From contig JAIKWL010000055.1 of NCBI GenBank assembly GCA_024684815.1, positions 1 to 64,000 of the forward strand: a DNA stretch of 64,000 nt, written 5' to 3'. Shown piece after piece: positions 1 to 7,824 of the stretch (positions are counted from its first letter, which is position 1; the number at the start of each line of letters is the position of its first letter). The translations under genes were made by a program, and so were the position numbers. Source of the DNA: Saccharofermentans sp. (GTDB lineage Bacteria > Bacillota > Clostridia > Saccharofermentanales > Saccharofermentanaceae). Under the pieces are notes generated by a model that did no database searches, was not told the origin of the DNA, and worked only from the letters and a program-made list of their open reading frames with translations.

Positions 1-86
1 ATCATTACTGTCTCCTTCTGTTATAGATTTTGATTATGGCAGTGATTTTACGCCTATTTACCTATTATGTCAATAGGTTTATAAAT

Positions 87-161
87 TTACTTCTTTTCCT
101 GTCTGCTCTCATAGTCCTTGAGCGCTGATTCTATTGCTTCCCGTGCCAGGACTGAGCAGTG
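87..161 (-). pseudogene. C-terminal remnant of a NifU/IscU-like Fe-S scaffold gene
   Basis: Reading the minus strand from 161 to 87 gives a 24-residue stretch beginning HCSVLAREAIESALKDYE and ending in TAA. This resembles the extreme C-terminus of NifU-type iron-sulfur cluster scaffold proteins, where the last conserved Cys lies in an HCS-LA--AI motif. A TAA stands directly before the His codon and no start codon or RBS precedes it, so only the tail of a gene is left. The fragment lies next to a tRNA-Ser 3' end remnant, which suggests an old recombination junction. The resemblance is short and could be chance. Confidence 0.45.
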
Positions 162-260
162 TTATTCGCATCTATAGGACTTTATTGAATAATTAGAATC
201 AGGGAAGCCTTGAAAATAAAGAGCCTTGGAAGAATTTGAAAGTTGTCACTTTAGTAGAGG

Positions 261-283
261 CTTGCGTCCCCCCTTCTCCGCCA
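261..283 (+). other. tRNA-Ser 3' end remnant (possible attachment-site scar)
   Basis: The string CCCCCCTTCTCCGCCA ending at 283 matches the 3' T-stem strand, acceptor strand, discriminator and CCA of a bacterial tRNA-Ser (acceptor GGAGAAG/CTTCTCC). The upstream bases do not form a T-arm or an anticodon arm, so this is not a complete tRNA. A Rho-independent terminator follows at once, as behind real tRNA genes. tRNA 3' ends are classic integrase attachment sites, so a scar of past integration or excision is plausible. No integrase is present in the window. Confidence 0.45.
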
Positions 284-287
284 AGAC

Positions 288-315
288 CCGTAGACTTTGT
301 GTTTACGGTTTTTTT
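288..315 (+). terminator. Rho-independent terminator behind the tRNA-Ser remnant
   Basis: CCGTA (288-292) pairs with TACGG (304-308) and is followed by seven T residues on the plus strand. It would end plus-strand transcription coming from the left edge of the window. Confidence 0.6.
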
Positions 316-320
316 GTTGC

Positions 321-353
321 AAAAAACAGTTGCCTGCAAAATGCAAACAACTG
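321..353 (-). terminator. Rho-independent terminator of the AraC-family gene
   Basis: On the minus strand CAGTTGTTTGCA pairs with TGCAGGCAACTG over 12 positions (two G-U pairs) around a three-base loop, followed by TTTTTT at 326-321. It lies 37 bases after the stop of the gene ending at 390 and is a strong terminator for it. Confidence 0.8.
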
Positions 354-389
354 ATGGAAGAAAATCTGTTATTTAGATGTTCAGAGCGT

Positions 390-1310
390 TTATGAATCTC
401 TTCTGTCAGAACGGATCTTCCGTCTCACAGGCAACCAGATTTCATTGTGCAGACCGACTCCGTTATCGTTCGGAACACCGTAACGCTCGACATTATATTC
501 GTCAACGAGGTCATACTCATCAGCTTCGAAAAGCCATTCTCCGAAGATATACCGGCGCATTTCCTGTGATGCCTCTATTGAATTATCCCTGCACTTGAAT
601 TTTGCCCAGACAGTCTCCGGTATCGTTATCACCGTAAGGCCTTTGGGGATCTTGCCTCCCTTGTAATCAATGCCTGTGAGGAACAAAAATCTCTCGTCGA
701 AAGATATTCCTTCATACTCTTTTGACCACGGCCTGCCGGACTGATCCAAAATGGTATCGCAGTCGCCGACACTTATGCCGTAAAAAACATCCGCACTCAA
801 TTTCCCGCCGTTCTTATTTATGAAGTCATAAACGAAGTCCGGTATCTTCTCAAATTTGTTATCATTCGAAAAAACATCTGCCGCGCCCAACACCTTGAAC
901 TCCGGCATCTTCTCTATTACGACATCCACAGTATCCGCGCCCTTGACCGAGAATTTAAGTTTCAGCGGCAGGAACACCTTTGCAGGCTTATTCTTCTTTT
1001 TGATCTCATTGGGTGTGGCATCGTGGAAACGGCTGAATGCCTTTGTAAAACTCTCGGGCGTCTCATAACCGTACTTTGCTGCCAGATCGATGATCTTCAC
1101 GTCTTTCTCTATCAGTTCCATCGCTGCCAGATAGAGCCTTCTGCTCCTGATATACTCACCGATGGTATAACCCGTGATCATCTGAAAACTGTTCTGCAGA
1201 TAACTTGCTGATACATGAACTTCCATAGCGACCTCCTTCGGACTCTGAACCGTCATGATGTTCTTCTCCAGATATGAGAGTGTCTCATTAATTACATCAA
1301 CCCAGTCCAT
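390..1310 (-). CDS. AraC-family transcriptional regulator with GyrI-like effector domain
   Basis: 306 residues. Residues 8-105 form the paired helix-turn-helix of AraC/XylS proteins (second helix-turn-helix near AAKYGYETPESFTKAFSRFHDATPNEIKK). Residues about 125-300 resemble the GyrI-like / effector-binding fold also found in Rob, which binds small amphipathic ligands. The order HTH then GyrI is typical of this clostridial subfamily. GGAGG lies just before the ATG and a strong terminator follows the gene, so it is probably transcribed alone. It is expected to sense a small molecule and activate nearby or unlinked efflux or detoxification genes; the ligand and targets cannot be read from the sequence. 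Confidence 0.9.
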   Translation of the reverse strand: MDWVDVINETLSYLEKNIMTVQSPKEVAMEVHVSASYLQNSFQMITGYTIGEYIRSRRLYLAAMELIEKDVKIIDLAAKYGYETPESFTKAFSRFHDATPNEIKKKNKPAKVFLPLKLKFSVKGADTVDVVIEKMPEFKVLGAADVFSNDNKFEKIPDFVYDFINKNGGKLSADVFYGISVGDCDTILDQSGRPWSKEYEGISFDERFLFLTGIDYKGGKIPKGLTVITIPETVWAKFKCRDNSIEASQEMRRYIFGEWLFEADEYDLVDEYNVERYGVPNDNGVGLHNEIWLPVRRKIRSDRRDS

Positions 1311-1382
1311 TTTTGTCCTCCACCGATAAGTTACTATGTCCGTCTTTATAAATCCTGTCTTAGAATTTGATGATCTGTCTTC

Positions 1383-1589
1383 TTATGATCTCTTCTTCAC
1401 ATCAGTGATGGTTCCGTCCGGATGCTGTATCTTGAGTCCGTCAAGCTGCGATGACAGATTTCCGATGACCAGTGCCCTGTATTCATTACGGAGCTTTGTC
1501 TGTTCTTCTTTTTCTTCAGGAGAAAGACCATCTGTCTTAGATTTTCTGCTCAGCTCATTTATACGTTTGATCAAATGTTCGAATTCCAT
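1383..1589 (-). CDS. DUF896 (YnzC-like) small helical protein
   Basis: 68 residues, the usual size for DUF896. The N-terminal helical hairpin carries the family pattern LIKRINELSRKSK-DGLSPEEKEEQ-KLR-EY, followed by a short tail with the IQHPDGTITDV motif. Bacillus subtilis YnzC is the structural prototype; its role is not settled, although members occur in SOS and developmental contexts. The gene stands between the AraC regulator and the MBL hydrolase with gaps of about 70-110 bases, so it may be monocistronic. Confidence 0.88.
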   Translation of the reverse strand: MEFEHLIKRINELSRKSKTDGLSPEEKEEQTKLRNEYRALVIGNLSSQLDGLKIQHPDGTITDVKKRS

Positions 1590-1699
1590 GTTATTTTTCC
1601 TTACGTGATTATAAAGAAACGAAAATCTGTCTTTCTCTTGTCACATATTATCAGTTTGTCTTTCTTTACAAAATCACAGCTTGAAGCCTTACTGTTTCT

Positions 1700-2377
1700 T
1701 CAGCCCAGAAGATCTGCCAGAGTATCTTCGGTCGGTACAGGCTGCCAATGTCCCTCGACACAAACGTCTGCACCGGTCGAACGGATCTTCTCTGCCAATT
1801 CGCCTGCCAGTTTCTTATCCTTGATCCCATCATGGAATTCCGCGCAGGCTGAATCTCCAATGAAAAGTGTCTTATCTTCGCACACGTAAACAAGTGTCGA
1901 ATCGTCTGTATGAGGAGCCGTTGTCTGAAGGATCCTTATCGTGCATCCTCCGAGATCGACCGTTATGTCGCCCTCGAAAACAATATCAGCCGGAACAACT
2001 ATCACTTTCCGGCCGCCCGCATATTCATTCCGGATGCTGTCGTACATATTCAGAAATTCGTCAGGACCGTTTGCCTCTAACTTCTTCATAAAATCCAGAA
2101 GATGCCCGTTTGTTGTTTTGTTTGCAATGGTAAGACCGTTTACGGCATGCATCGCGAAAGTGTGGTCCCAGTGCCAGTGCGTAAGTACCGTAAGAGAAGG
2201 GAGCGGCAGACCTTCCTTCAAGAGAAGATCGTAAAACTCTCTGATATGCGCTTCCGAATGACCCGCATCGATTGCCAGGCTCAACTTATCGCCCTTGACA
2301 TAGCCGAGATTCGGACGGTCGCGCTTCTCCTCAAAAGGCATATACCATATATGTTCGGAAAGATTCTTAAGTTCCAT
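1700..2377 (-). CDS. MBL-fold metallohydrolase
   Basis: 225 residues with the metallo-beta-lactamase fold signature. The HxHxDH metal motif is H67-W-H69-W-D71-H72 (LTHWHWDH), an early IDAGH strand ends near residue 40, and later histidines lie in TAPHTDDS and the C-terminal GHWQPVP. No rhodanese or tRNase Z insert is present, so it belongs to the general hydrolase branch that binds two metal ions; the substrate cannot be inferred. It follows the three-zinc-ribbon protein gene by 39 bases and is probably co-transcribed with it. Confidence 0.85.
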   Translation of the reverse strand: MELKNLSEHIWYMPFEEKRDRPNLGYVKGDKLSLAIDAGHSEAHIREFYDLLLKEGLPLPSLTVLTHWHWDHTFAMHAVNGLTIANKTTNGHLLDFMKKLEANGPDEFLNMYDSIRNEYAGGRKVIVVPADIVFEGDITVDLGGCTIRILQTTAPHTDDSTLVYVCEDKTLFIGDSACAEFHDGIKDKKLAGELAEKIRSTGADVCVEGHWQPVPTEDTLADLLG

Positions 2378-2416
2378 GTGTTATCTCCCTCAGATCAATT
2401 ATATGACCCGCGTATC

Positions 2417-3517
2417 TCAGCCTTCCCGTGCCGTCGTGAACAGTGCCCTCAGGTCATAATATGCGCCTGATGCACCCGGCATATGATCTGTTGATGTGCC
2501 GACAATCTTCTCGCCGTCCCAGTAACTTACAGACAGACTGCCGCCCATCATTCCGGAATAGCGGTCCTTATACTCCTCCCACTTATCGATCTCATACTCT
2601 TTGATTATCTCCATAGCAGGTTCAATGACCGTTGCGGGAATGAAACGGAAATTCTTGTCCTGCTGCAATATCAGCCGGGTGTCAGAGAACTTCCATACTC
2701 TGATACAAGTGTATCTGGGAGGGTTTGTCGTCGCATATTCAGATATCGAGAAGAGCATTTCGGTCTTGATCTCTGCGCCGCACTCGGAGCATGTTTCCCC
2801 TGTCTGAAGTTCTGCTCCGCATTGTGAGCACGTCCAGCCTGCACCGGGATCAGTTGTATTATTGTCATCAGAAAGTTCCGGAACTTCAGACTGCGGCGTG
2901 GAATCTGTGCCGGTTTGATTATCTGAACGGCGTTTGCCGCATTCAGGACAGAAATTGCTGATCGGGCCGGTATATCCGCAGCTGCATGTGAAAGTGCCGG
3001 TCTCTTCTTTACGCTGCTTTCCGCAGTTGGGACAGAACTTACTCGAGAAGAACGTCCCGCATTCGCACTGCACCACACCTTCCTTGCTGCCGGCTGTTTC
3101 TTCGGCAGAAGAAGATACGACTTCGCGGTAAAGAATGAAATTGCTTTTTCCGCCGGATGCAGCATCACTCAGATCAATGTGAAGTCTGTCATCAATATCG
3201 TGCCAGGCATGATCGATGTTGTAGAGTATCTGATCACCATTCTTAAGTGACCAGTCGCCGAGTTTCAACTGAATATCCTCACTCGGATCACGCTGTGCTG
3301 CCATATCCATCATATTCATGCCCATAAATCCACGGGAATCAGACGCCATAAGCGGACCTGTCGGAAGAACACCATAATTACCGATAAGAACAGCACCGCC
3401 GTATTCCATGTTGATCCCCACTGTTTCCGTAAGGGTAACAACACACTTTCCGTCAGCACTCTTCCATGTTCCTGCGAGTTGTTTGTAATACTTGTAGTCA
3501 GGATTCTGTATTTCCAT
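2417..3517 (-). CDS. Protein with three internal zinc ribbons and two flanking domains
   Basis: 366 residues, not recognised as a named family. Residues 1-132 form a beta-rich domain beginning GTWKSADGKCVVTL, like a lipocalin-type or calycin strand pattern. Three zinc ribbons follow: CEC/CPNC (151-166), CSC/CPEC (178-193) and CSQC/CSEC (230-247). Residues 250-366 form another beta-rich domain. There is no signal peptide or membrane segment, so it is cytoplasmic. It heads a set of zinc-ribbon and membrane genes running to the SPFH gene at 5332-6444. Zinc-ribbon adaptors beside SPFH proteins are known from the Bacillus ydj locus, but a scaffold role here is inference. Confidence 0.75.
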   Translation of the reverse strand: MEIQNPDYKYYKQLAGTWKSADGKCVVTLTETVGINMEYGGAVLIGNYGVLPTGPLMASDSRGFMGMNMMDMAAQRDPSEDIQLKLGDWSLKNGDQILYNIDHAWHDIDDRLHIDLSDAASGGKSNFILYREVVSSSAEETAGSKEGVVQCECGTFFSSKFCPNCGKQRKEETGTFTCSCGYTGPISNFCPECGKRRSDNQTGTDSTPQSEVPELSDDNNTTDPGAGWTCSQCGAELQTGETCSECGAEIKTEMLFSISEYATTNPPRYTCIRVWKFSDTRLILQQDKNFRFIPATVIEPAMEIIKEYEIDKWEEYKDRYSGMMGGSLSVSYWDGEKIVGTSTDHMPGASGAYYDLRALFTTAREG

Positions 3518-3550
3518 CTGCGTTCCGCCTCTTCATATTTTTATTGATGA

Positions 3551-4018
3551 TCAATAGATCAGGTTAGCGATAGGCTCCAGGAATTCATAGATATCGTTCG
3601 ACCACATGGATGCCCATGTAAGGAATGCATATACCATTCCGATAATGTTCGCTATGAGCCCTATAACCGCCATCGCCTTCAGCCCTCCGTTTTTCCTGGC
3701 TAAACCCAGAATCGAAAAGACAGAGCCGGCAAGACCGGTTATTGCACATAAGATATTAAAGAATAAGACCCAGGCCAAAGACATTGTAAATATACCCAAT
3801 ACAAATCCCGCGATCGCTGCTCCTTTTGACTTTTTTGCAGGTGCAGGAGAAGTTGCAGCAGGCTTAAAAGGAACCGGAACTGCCTGAGACTGTAGAACTG
3901 GTTGAGGCTGCTGCACCTGAACGGCGGGCTGAGATGCCGGTTTAACAACGGGTGCGCCGCAATTTGCACAAACGGGCTGGTCATCATTGATCATCGATCC
4001 GCAAGAGCTGCAATACAT
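3551..4018 (-). CDS. Zinc-ribbon DUF4190-like membrane protein
   Basis: 155 residues. An N-terminal zinc ribbon (CSSCG at 3-7, CANCG at 17-21) is followed by a proline/glutamine-rich linker (about 25-63) and a two- to three-segment membrane domain with the GFVLGIFTMSLAW and IGLIANIIGMVYAFLTW pattern typical of DUF4190 proteins. The ribbon should face the cytoplasm. It is 33 bases from the three-ribbon gene and likely in one transcript. Function unknown; such proteins commonly sit near other ribbon-carrying envelope proteins, as here. Confidence 0.8.
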   Translation of the reverse strand: MYCSSCGSMINDDQPVCANCGAPVVKPASQPAVQVQQPQPVLQSQAVPVPFKPAATSPAPAKKSKGAAIAGFVLGIFTMSLAWVLFFNILCAITGLAGSVFSILGLARKNGGLKAMAVIGLIANIIGMVYAFLTWASMWSNDIYEFLEPIANLIY

Positions 4019-4055
4019 GAGCCAATTCTCCTTTATCCGTATTCAATTAAACAGA

Positions 4056-4703
4056 TTACTGTTCTTTATAGTTGTCTCCGAAAGTTTCGTTTTCGACATG
4101 AAATAACGCTCCGGTATCTTTATCATGCTCCCATGGAGCAGACCACACGGAAATTGCCACATGGATATTATCGTGTTTCTTGTTGAATACGTTTCTTTCT
4201 GAATCAAAAAGGTCAAGTTCATCCATGACCTCATCCAGGATCCTTTTGTTATCTTCTGCCGAAAGCTCACGTTCGGTAATGATCTTGATAGATACGCTGA
4301 CTCCCGGATCAGGGTTGCTGGTCTCGAATTCAAGATCGTATTCTTGGGTTATATCGTTGAGATCAGCCCTCTCAACGAATTCCTTAATATAGTAGTGTCC
4401 AAAATCACTGCCGCTGAAATAACCCTTGCCCTCTCCTTCCGAGACATTATATTCAAAGCCGAATTCCGTATCCTTCATCTCGTATACGGTCGTATCTGAA
4501 CTTTTATTTAATTCATGAGTTCCAATCTCTTTGCAAGGTCCGAACCAGTATTCACAATACTCTTCTGCACTATTGTATTTATCTGAGTGCTTCCTGTTTC
4601 CTGAAGAACTTCCTTTTCCGGGAAGAAGAGAACATCCGCTCATAATAACTGCAGTCAGAAGAACACCGGAAACGATTCTTGTCTTTAGATATGAAGGTTT
4701 CAT
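4056..4703 (-). CDS. Predicted lipoprotein, unknown function
   Basis: 215 residues from the chosen ATG at 4703, which has AAGGAG four to five bases upstream; a longer reading from 4733 lacks a good RBS. The N-terminus is a lipoprotein signal (hydrophobic VLLTAVIMSGCSLL with a lipobox Cys). The mature part is acidic and polar, with no family I recognise. It is 38 bases from the DUF4190-like gene and probably part of the same envelope-related operon. Confidence 0.75.
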   Translation of the reverse strand: MKPSYLKTRIVSGVLLTAVIMSGCSLLPGKGSSSGNRKHSDKYNSAEEYCEYWFGPCKEIGTHELNKSSDTTVYEMKDTEFGFEYNVSEGEGKGYFSGSDFGHYYIKEFVERADLNDITQEYDLEFETSNPDPGVSVSIKIITERELSAEDNKRILDEVMDELDLFDSERNVFNKKHDNIHVAISVWSAPWEHDKDTGALFHVENETFGDNYKEQ

Positions 4704-4803
4704 ATTACTCCTTATAGATTTCGAGAATTCCAATCATAATTATACAGCGACATTCACTATATAAGTATCTATCAGTCCTCACCCTTGATCTGCCGGCGAT
4801 GAC

Positions 4804-5298
4804 TCAGTTCATCAGGTCAAATATCTCATTGTATGCCTGACAGAGCGGAATCTCTTCATCCGGCTTCTCATCTCTCTCGCCAGTCACAAAACCTGCTATT
4901 CCGTTAACCTCGGATGCATTATCCGTAAGCACGATCTTCTTTCCGGAATTGAGCAGTATCGTCATTTTTCTCCTGTAATCAATGTAAACTCCGGCTCCTC
5001 TCCTGTGTCTTTTGATATCTTCCATATCTACAGAATCGATATCGTCGACGTCGATCTTTTTTCTTACGAACAGATGATTTATCGTTATTGTTCTGTCACG
5101 TATAACAATGGAAGCTCCAACACCCTTGTCGATAAAACAAAGAACAGCGATTATTACTGTTAAAGCCAGCGATGCTATCATCGCCCAAAACATCGCCTCA
5201 TTCAAAATGCCGATTACAATCAGAAAAAAAGTAAAGAATGTTAATACTACACCTAAAATCTGTAATACCTTGTTCTCATGCTTGATCTTGTACTTCAT
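4804..5298 (-). CDS. Membrane protein with PH-like soluble domain
   Basis: 164 residues. Two closely spaced transmembrane segments (about 10-55) precede a beta-strand domain of about 100 residues (IVIRDRTITINHLFVRKKIDVDDIDSV...KMTILLNSGKKIVLTD) resembling bacterial PH/YdbT-type domains. Short C-terminal acidic tail. It lies 33 bases from the SPFH gene and reads in the same direction, so it may help anchor that assembly. No enzymatic motif is visible. Confidence 0.65.
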   Translation of the reverse strand: MKYKIKHENKVLQILGVVLTFFTFFLIVIGILNEAMFWAMIASLALTVIIAVLCFIDKGVGASIVIRDRTITINHLFVRKKIDVDDIDSVDMEDIKRHRRGAGVYIDYRRKMTILLNSGKKIVLTDNASEVNGIAGFVTGERDEKPDEEIPLCQAYNEIFDLMN

Positions 5299-5331
5299 CT
5301 CTCTGTCTCTCCCTTATTTTTTTGTTATTGA

Positions 5332-6444
5332 TCAGCCGGAAAAATATGATCTTATATCCGCATTGCAGGCCGGGCAGTATTCGAGCGGTTTCTGCAAAGG
5401 CAGTATTGTTCCGCAGAACGGGCATGTCTCAGGTCCTGTGATGCTTTGTCCCTCAACAGCAGGGTTAACGTTTTGTATATTGCCGGAAACAGCGCCTGCC
5501 ATGCCCAAGCCTGCGAAGCCTCCGACAGCTCCGGCCGGATTTGAAGCAGCAGATTGCATGGCTTTTGTTAAACCTAAGGCGACCAGAGCCTTGAGCGCAT
5601 CAGGATCATCAGCAAATATCTTCGCCGAATCGTATTGTTCGACACGTTTTCTTGATGCCTCATCGAGAGTCAGATCGGTCAGCGCGATCGACTCGACGAC
5701 CATTCCCCGCTGCTCATACCACACCTTCGACACCGCTTCATTAACCGCATCTTTTAACCTGCTCTTATTCGAGAGAAGCTGAGGGAATGGCACTTTATCA
5801 CGTGAAGCGCAGAGATTAAGAGCTTCCTCCATGTGATCCTGTACTTCCAAAAACGGCTGTTTAGGTCTTTCAGGTGAGCCCATGAATTCGTACAGGGTGG
5901 TATCTTTGCCTGTTTTCTTGAAGAATCTGACCGGGTCGACGATCCTAAACGAAAACATTATCCTGAATTTAAAATACAGATTCCCGTAAACCGGATCGGG
6001 ATAAGGAACATTAAGGTATTCATTACAGGTCTGGTTCATTATCTCAAGCCCGTTAACAAAATATATCCTCTGACTTTTCGTTACCTCACCTGCAAATCTG
6101 AATCGGTCGAAAACATCTCCCACAACACTTTTGACTCCGCCTGACAGAACAGATCCGGACGATGAGTTTTCCCAGGTATACAAACCCGGCGCTGTAACAC
6201 TGTCAACGATCTTACCGTTGTCGATCATAAGAGCATAAGTGCCTTCCGGAACAAGCACCTTTGATCCTGCCGATATAATATCGCTGCTGCCCTGATTGAG
6301 GCCGGCGGAATTCTGCCGGTGTGAACGTTTAACTAATCTGTCCTGTCCCAGAGAATCTGTTCTGAATGTTTCAAGATACTGGTCTTTAAGTTCTGAATTT
6401 ATTGAATCCGACAAAGTGCCGGCAATGTTGCTGATAAACCCCAT
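5332..6444 (-). CDS. SPFH-domain protein with C-terminal zinc ribbon (YdjI-like)
   Basis: 370 residues from the ATG at 6444, which follows AGGAAAGGGAATT. An upstream in-frame ATG at 6552 lies only about 10 bases from a TATAAT at 6561-6566 and would add a stretch foreign to the family, so it was rejected. The protein has an N-terminal region (GFISNIAGTLSDSINSELKDQYLE), an SPFH/band-7 core, an alanine/glycine-rich segment and a final zinc ribbon (CPFC/CPAC). Bacillus YdjI belongs to this class and recruits a PspA-type protein to the membrane. No PspA homologue is encoded in the window. Expected role: envelope stress scaffold. Confidence 0.82.
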   Translation of the reverse strand: MGFISNIAGTLSDSINSELKDQYLETFRTDSLGQDRLVKRSHRQNSAGLNQGSSDIISAGSKVLVPEGTYALMIDNGKIVDSVTAPGLYTWENSSSGSVLSGGVKSVVGDVFDRFRFAGEVTKSQRIYFVNGLEIMNQTCNEYLNVPYPDPVYGNLYFKFRIMFSFRIVDPVRFFKKTGKDTTLYEFMGSPERPKQPFLEVQDHMEEALNLCASRDKVPFPQLLSNKSRLKDAVNEAVSKVWYEQRGMVVESIALTDLTLDEASRKRVEQYDSAKIFADDPDALKALVALGLTKAMQSAASNPAGAVGGFAGLGMAGAVSGNIQNVNPAVEGQSITGPETCPFCGTILPLQKPLEYCPACNADIRSYFSG

Positions 6445-6560
6445 AATTCCCTTTCCTAAAAACTTCCGGCAAGTCTTAAAATTTCTGTTTGCACTTATAA
6501 TGTATCCGGCAACAAACAAAGGCAACACTATAACTCCGACAACATTGCCCAATAAAAGAT

Positions 6561-6566
6561 ATTATA
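6561..6566 (-). promoter_or_regulatory. Candidate -10 element (TATAAT) of the SPFH gene
   Basis: TATAAT on the minus strand 117 bases upstream of the chosen ATG at 6444. No convincing -35 is seen 17 bases further up. The main value is that it argues against the longer start at 6552. Confidence 0.4.
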
Positions 6567-6666
6567 TCATTTCCAATTAAGTAATATTCAGTATATTATG
6601 CACTGGCATTTCATCCGGGCAAAAGTTAAACACCAGCCGGGAAAGAAGGTTTTTCTATACTAGCAT

Positions 6667-7401
6667 TCACGGAAATATGCTTCCGTTTTCCATCATTACT
6701 CTGATGAGACCAATAATAAAAAGGTGTGCAGGATAATAAATGTAGAAAAACCACTTCATTCCCTTCCATTTACCTCTTTCACCGTTATACTGCTTCAAGA
6801 TCGGAAGCGACAACAAAGTGAACATCTGAATAATGCCGTACACCTTATCCATAAAGATAAAATACACTGCCGCATATATAGCAGTCCAGATGAGTAAGGT
6901 AACCGCTTGTTTTTTGAAATCACCGCGATTCAAATACAGAAACACCGGACACATAGCTGCAACCGTTGACCAATCAGAAGGGAATGTAACAACGCAGATA
7001 AGGATCACAAGTATGATCTTAGCCCATTGCGGCAAACGCTCTGTTGTAAAAATGACCATGAGGACGACTGACCAGGCAAGTGACCACATAACACTGGTCA
7101 TATTAAACATTCCGTTCGGGATAAACGGTATTCCGCTGGCGAAGTTGTATGCAAAATGCGATATGACAGCAAAAGCAAACAATCTGAAGATATACTTTCT
7201 TACATTTTTTGTGTAATAAAAACCCTCTGCAATAAAGAACCACATGATAGGGGCCGTCAGTCTTCCCACAACATGCAGGAGCATAACCCACCATATCTTC
7301 TGACATCCGGGAAAAAGAAGCCATGTAACGTGATCGATCGTCATCGCAATGATGGCGATCAGTTTTATCTGATTTGAATTTAATCCCTTTTCCTGTTCCA
7401 T
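6667..7401 (-). CDS. TraX-family membrane protein
   Basis: About 244 residues. The N-terminal motif KLIAIIAMTIDHV and the C-terminal KGMKWFFYIYYPAHL identify the TraX family, multi-pass proteins first named for F-pilin N-acetylation and related to acyltransferase 3 proteins. About seven or eight membrane segments are visible. The ATG at 7401 is chosen; a TTG at 7422 overlapping the preceding gene is possible. In Clostridia TraX proteins are common outside conjugative elements and probably acylate an envelope molecule. A second copy lies at 13129-13854. Confidence 0.88.
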   Translation of the reverse strand: MEQEKGLNSNQIKLIAIIAMTIDHVTWLLFPGCQKIWWVMLLHVVGRLTAPIMWFFIAEGFYYTKNVRKYIFRLFAFAVISHFAYNFASGIPFIPNGMFNMTSVMWSLAWSVVLMVIFTTERLPQWAKIILVILICVVTFPSDWSTVAAMCPVFLYLNRGDFKKQAVTLLIWTAIYAAVYFIFMDKVYGIIQMFTLLSLPILKQYNGERGKWKGMKWFFYIYYPAHLFIIGLIRVMMENGSIFP

Positions 7402-7414
7402 AAATCCACACAGA

Positions 7415-7768
7415 TTATCCAAACTCTATATTAAATCCGCTGATCTTTTCTTCATGACCGTCAGGGTATACTTCATACTTATCAAAAACGATCTCCATGC
7501 CAAGTAAAATCAATCCGTGTCCGCTAACATATGACGGATAAGATGAAAGATCTATTTCATCTTCAGCAACGTTTTCTATATTATGCGGCGGCATACGGTC
7601 AGGAAGCTGGTGATACTCAATATACCAATACCAGGGAATAAGAGGGTAATGAATAGTACTTCCTCCATCTAAAATACCGGTTTGAAAAACAGGGATACTC
7701 ATCACGATAAAAACAACTACCACTATGATCAGTAGGATTCCGATTACATTTTTCTTATTATGTGACAT
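7415..7768 (-). CDS. Small membrane-anchored hypothetical protein
   Basis: 117 residues from the ATG at 7768, supported by GGAG eight bases upstream; a longer frame from 7807 has no RBS. One N-terminal transmembrane helix (NVIGILLIIVVVVFIVMSIPVF) precedes an extracytoplasmic segment rich in Trp, Tyr and Pro (YPLIPWYWYIEYHQLP). No family recognised. The next gene (TraX-like) starts within a few bases, so the two may be translationally linked. Confidence 0.6.
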   Translation of the reverse strand: MSHNKKNVIGILLIIVVVVFIVMSIPVFQTGILDGGSTIHYPLIPWYWYIEYHQLPDRMPPHNIENVAEDEIDLSSYPSYVSGHGLILLGMEIVFDKYEVYPDGHEEKISGFNIEFG

Positions 7769-7824
7769 CTGATTATCTCCAGGACCTATGACTTTCTTCC
7801 GGTTCAAACGTTCTTACAATAATC

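Noticed and set aside
261..283. Complete tRNA-Ser gene
   Set aside because: No T-arm, anticodon arm or D-arm can be built from the upstream bases; only the 3' end matches.
6445..6552. Longer SPFH protein with an N-terminal membrane helix
   Set aside because: The longer ATG is about 10 bases from a TATAAT, has no RBS, and the internal ATG at 6444 has GGAAAGG at good spacing and starts the family-typical sequence.
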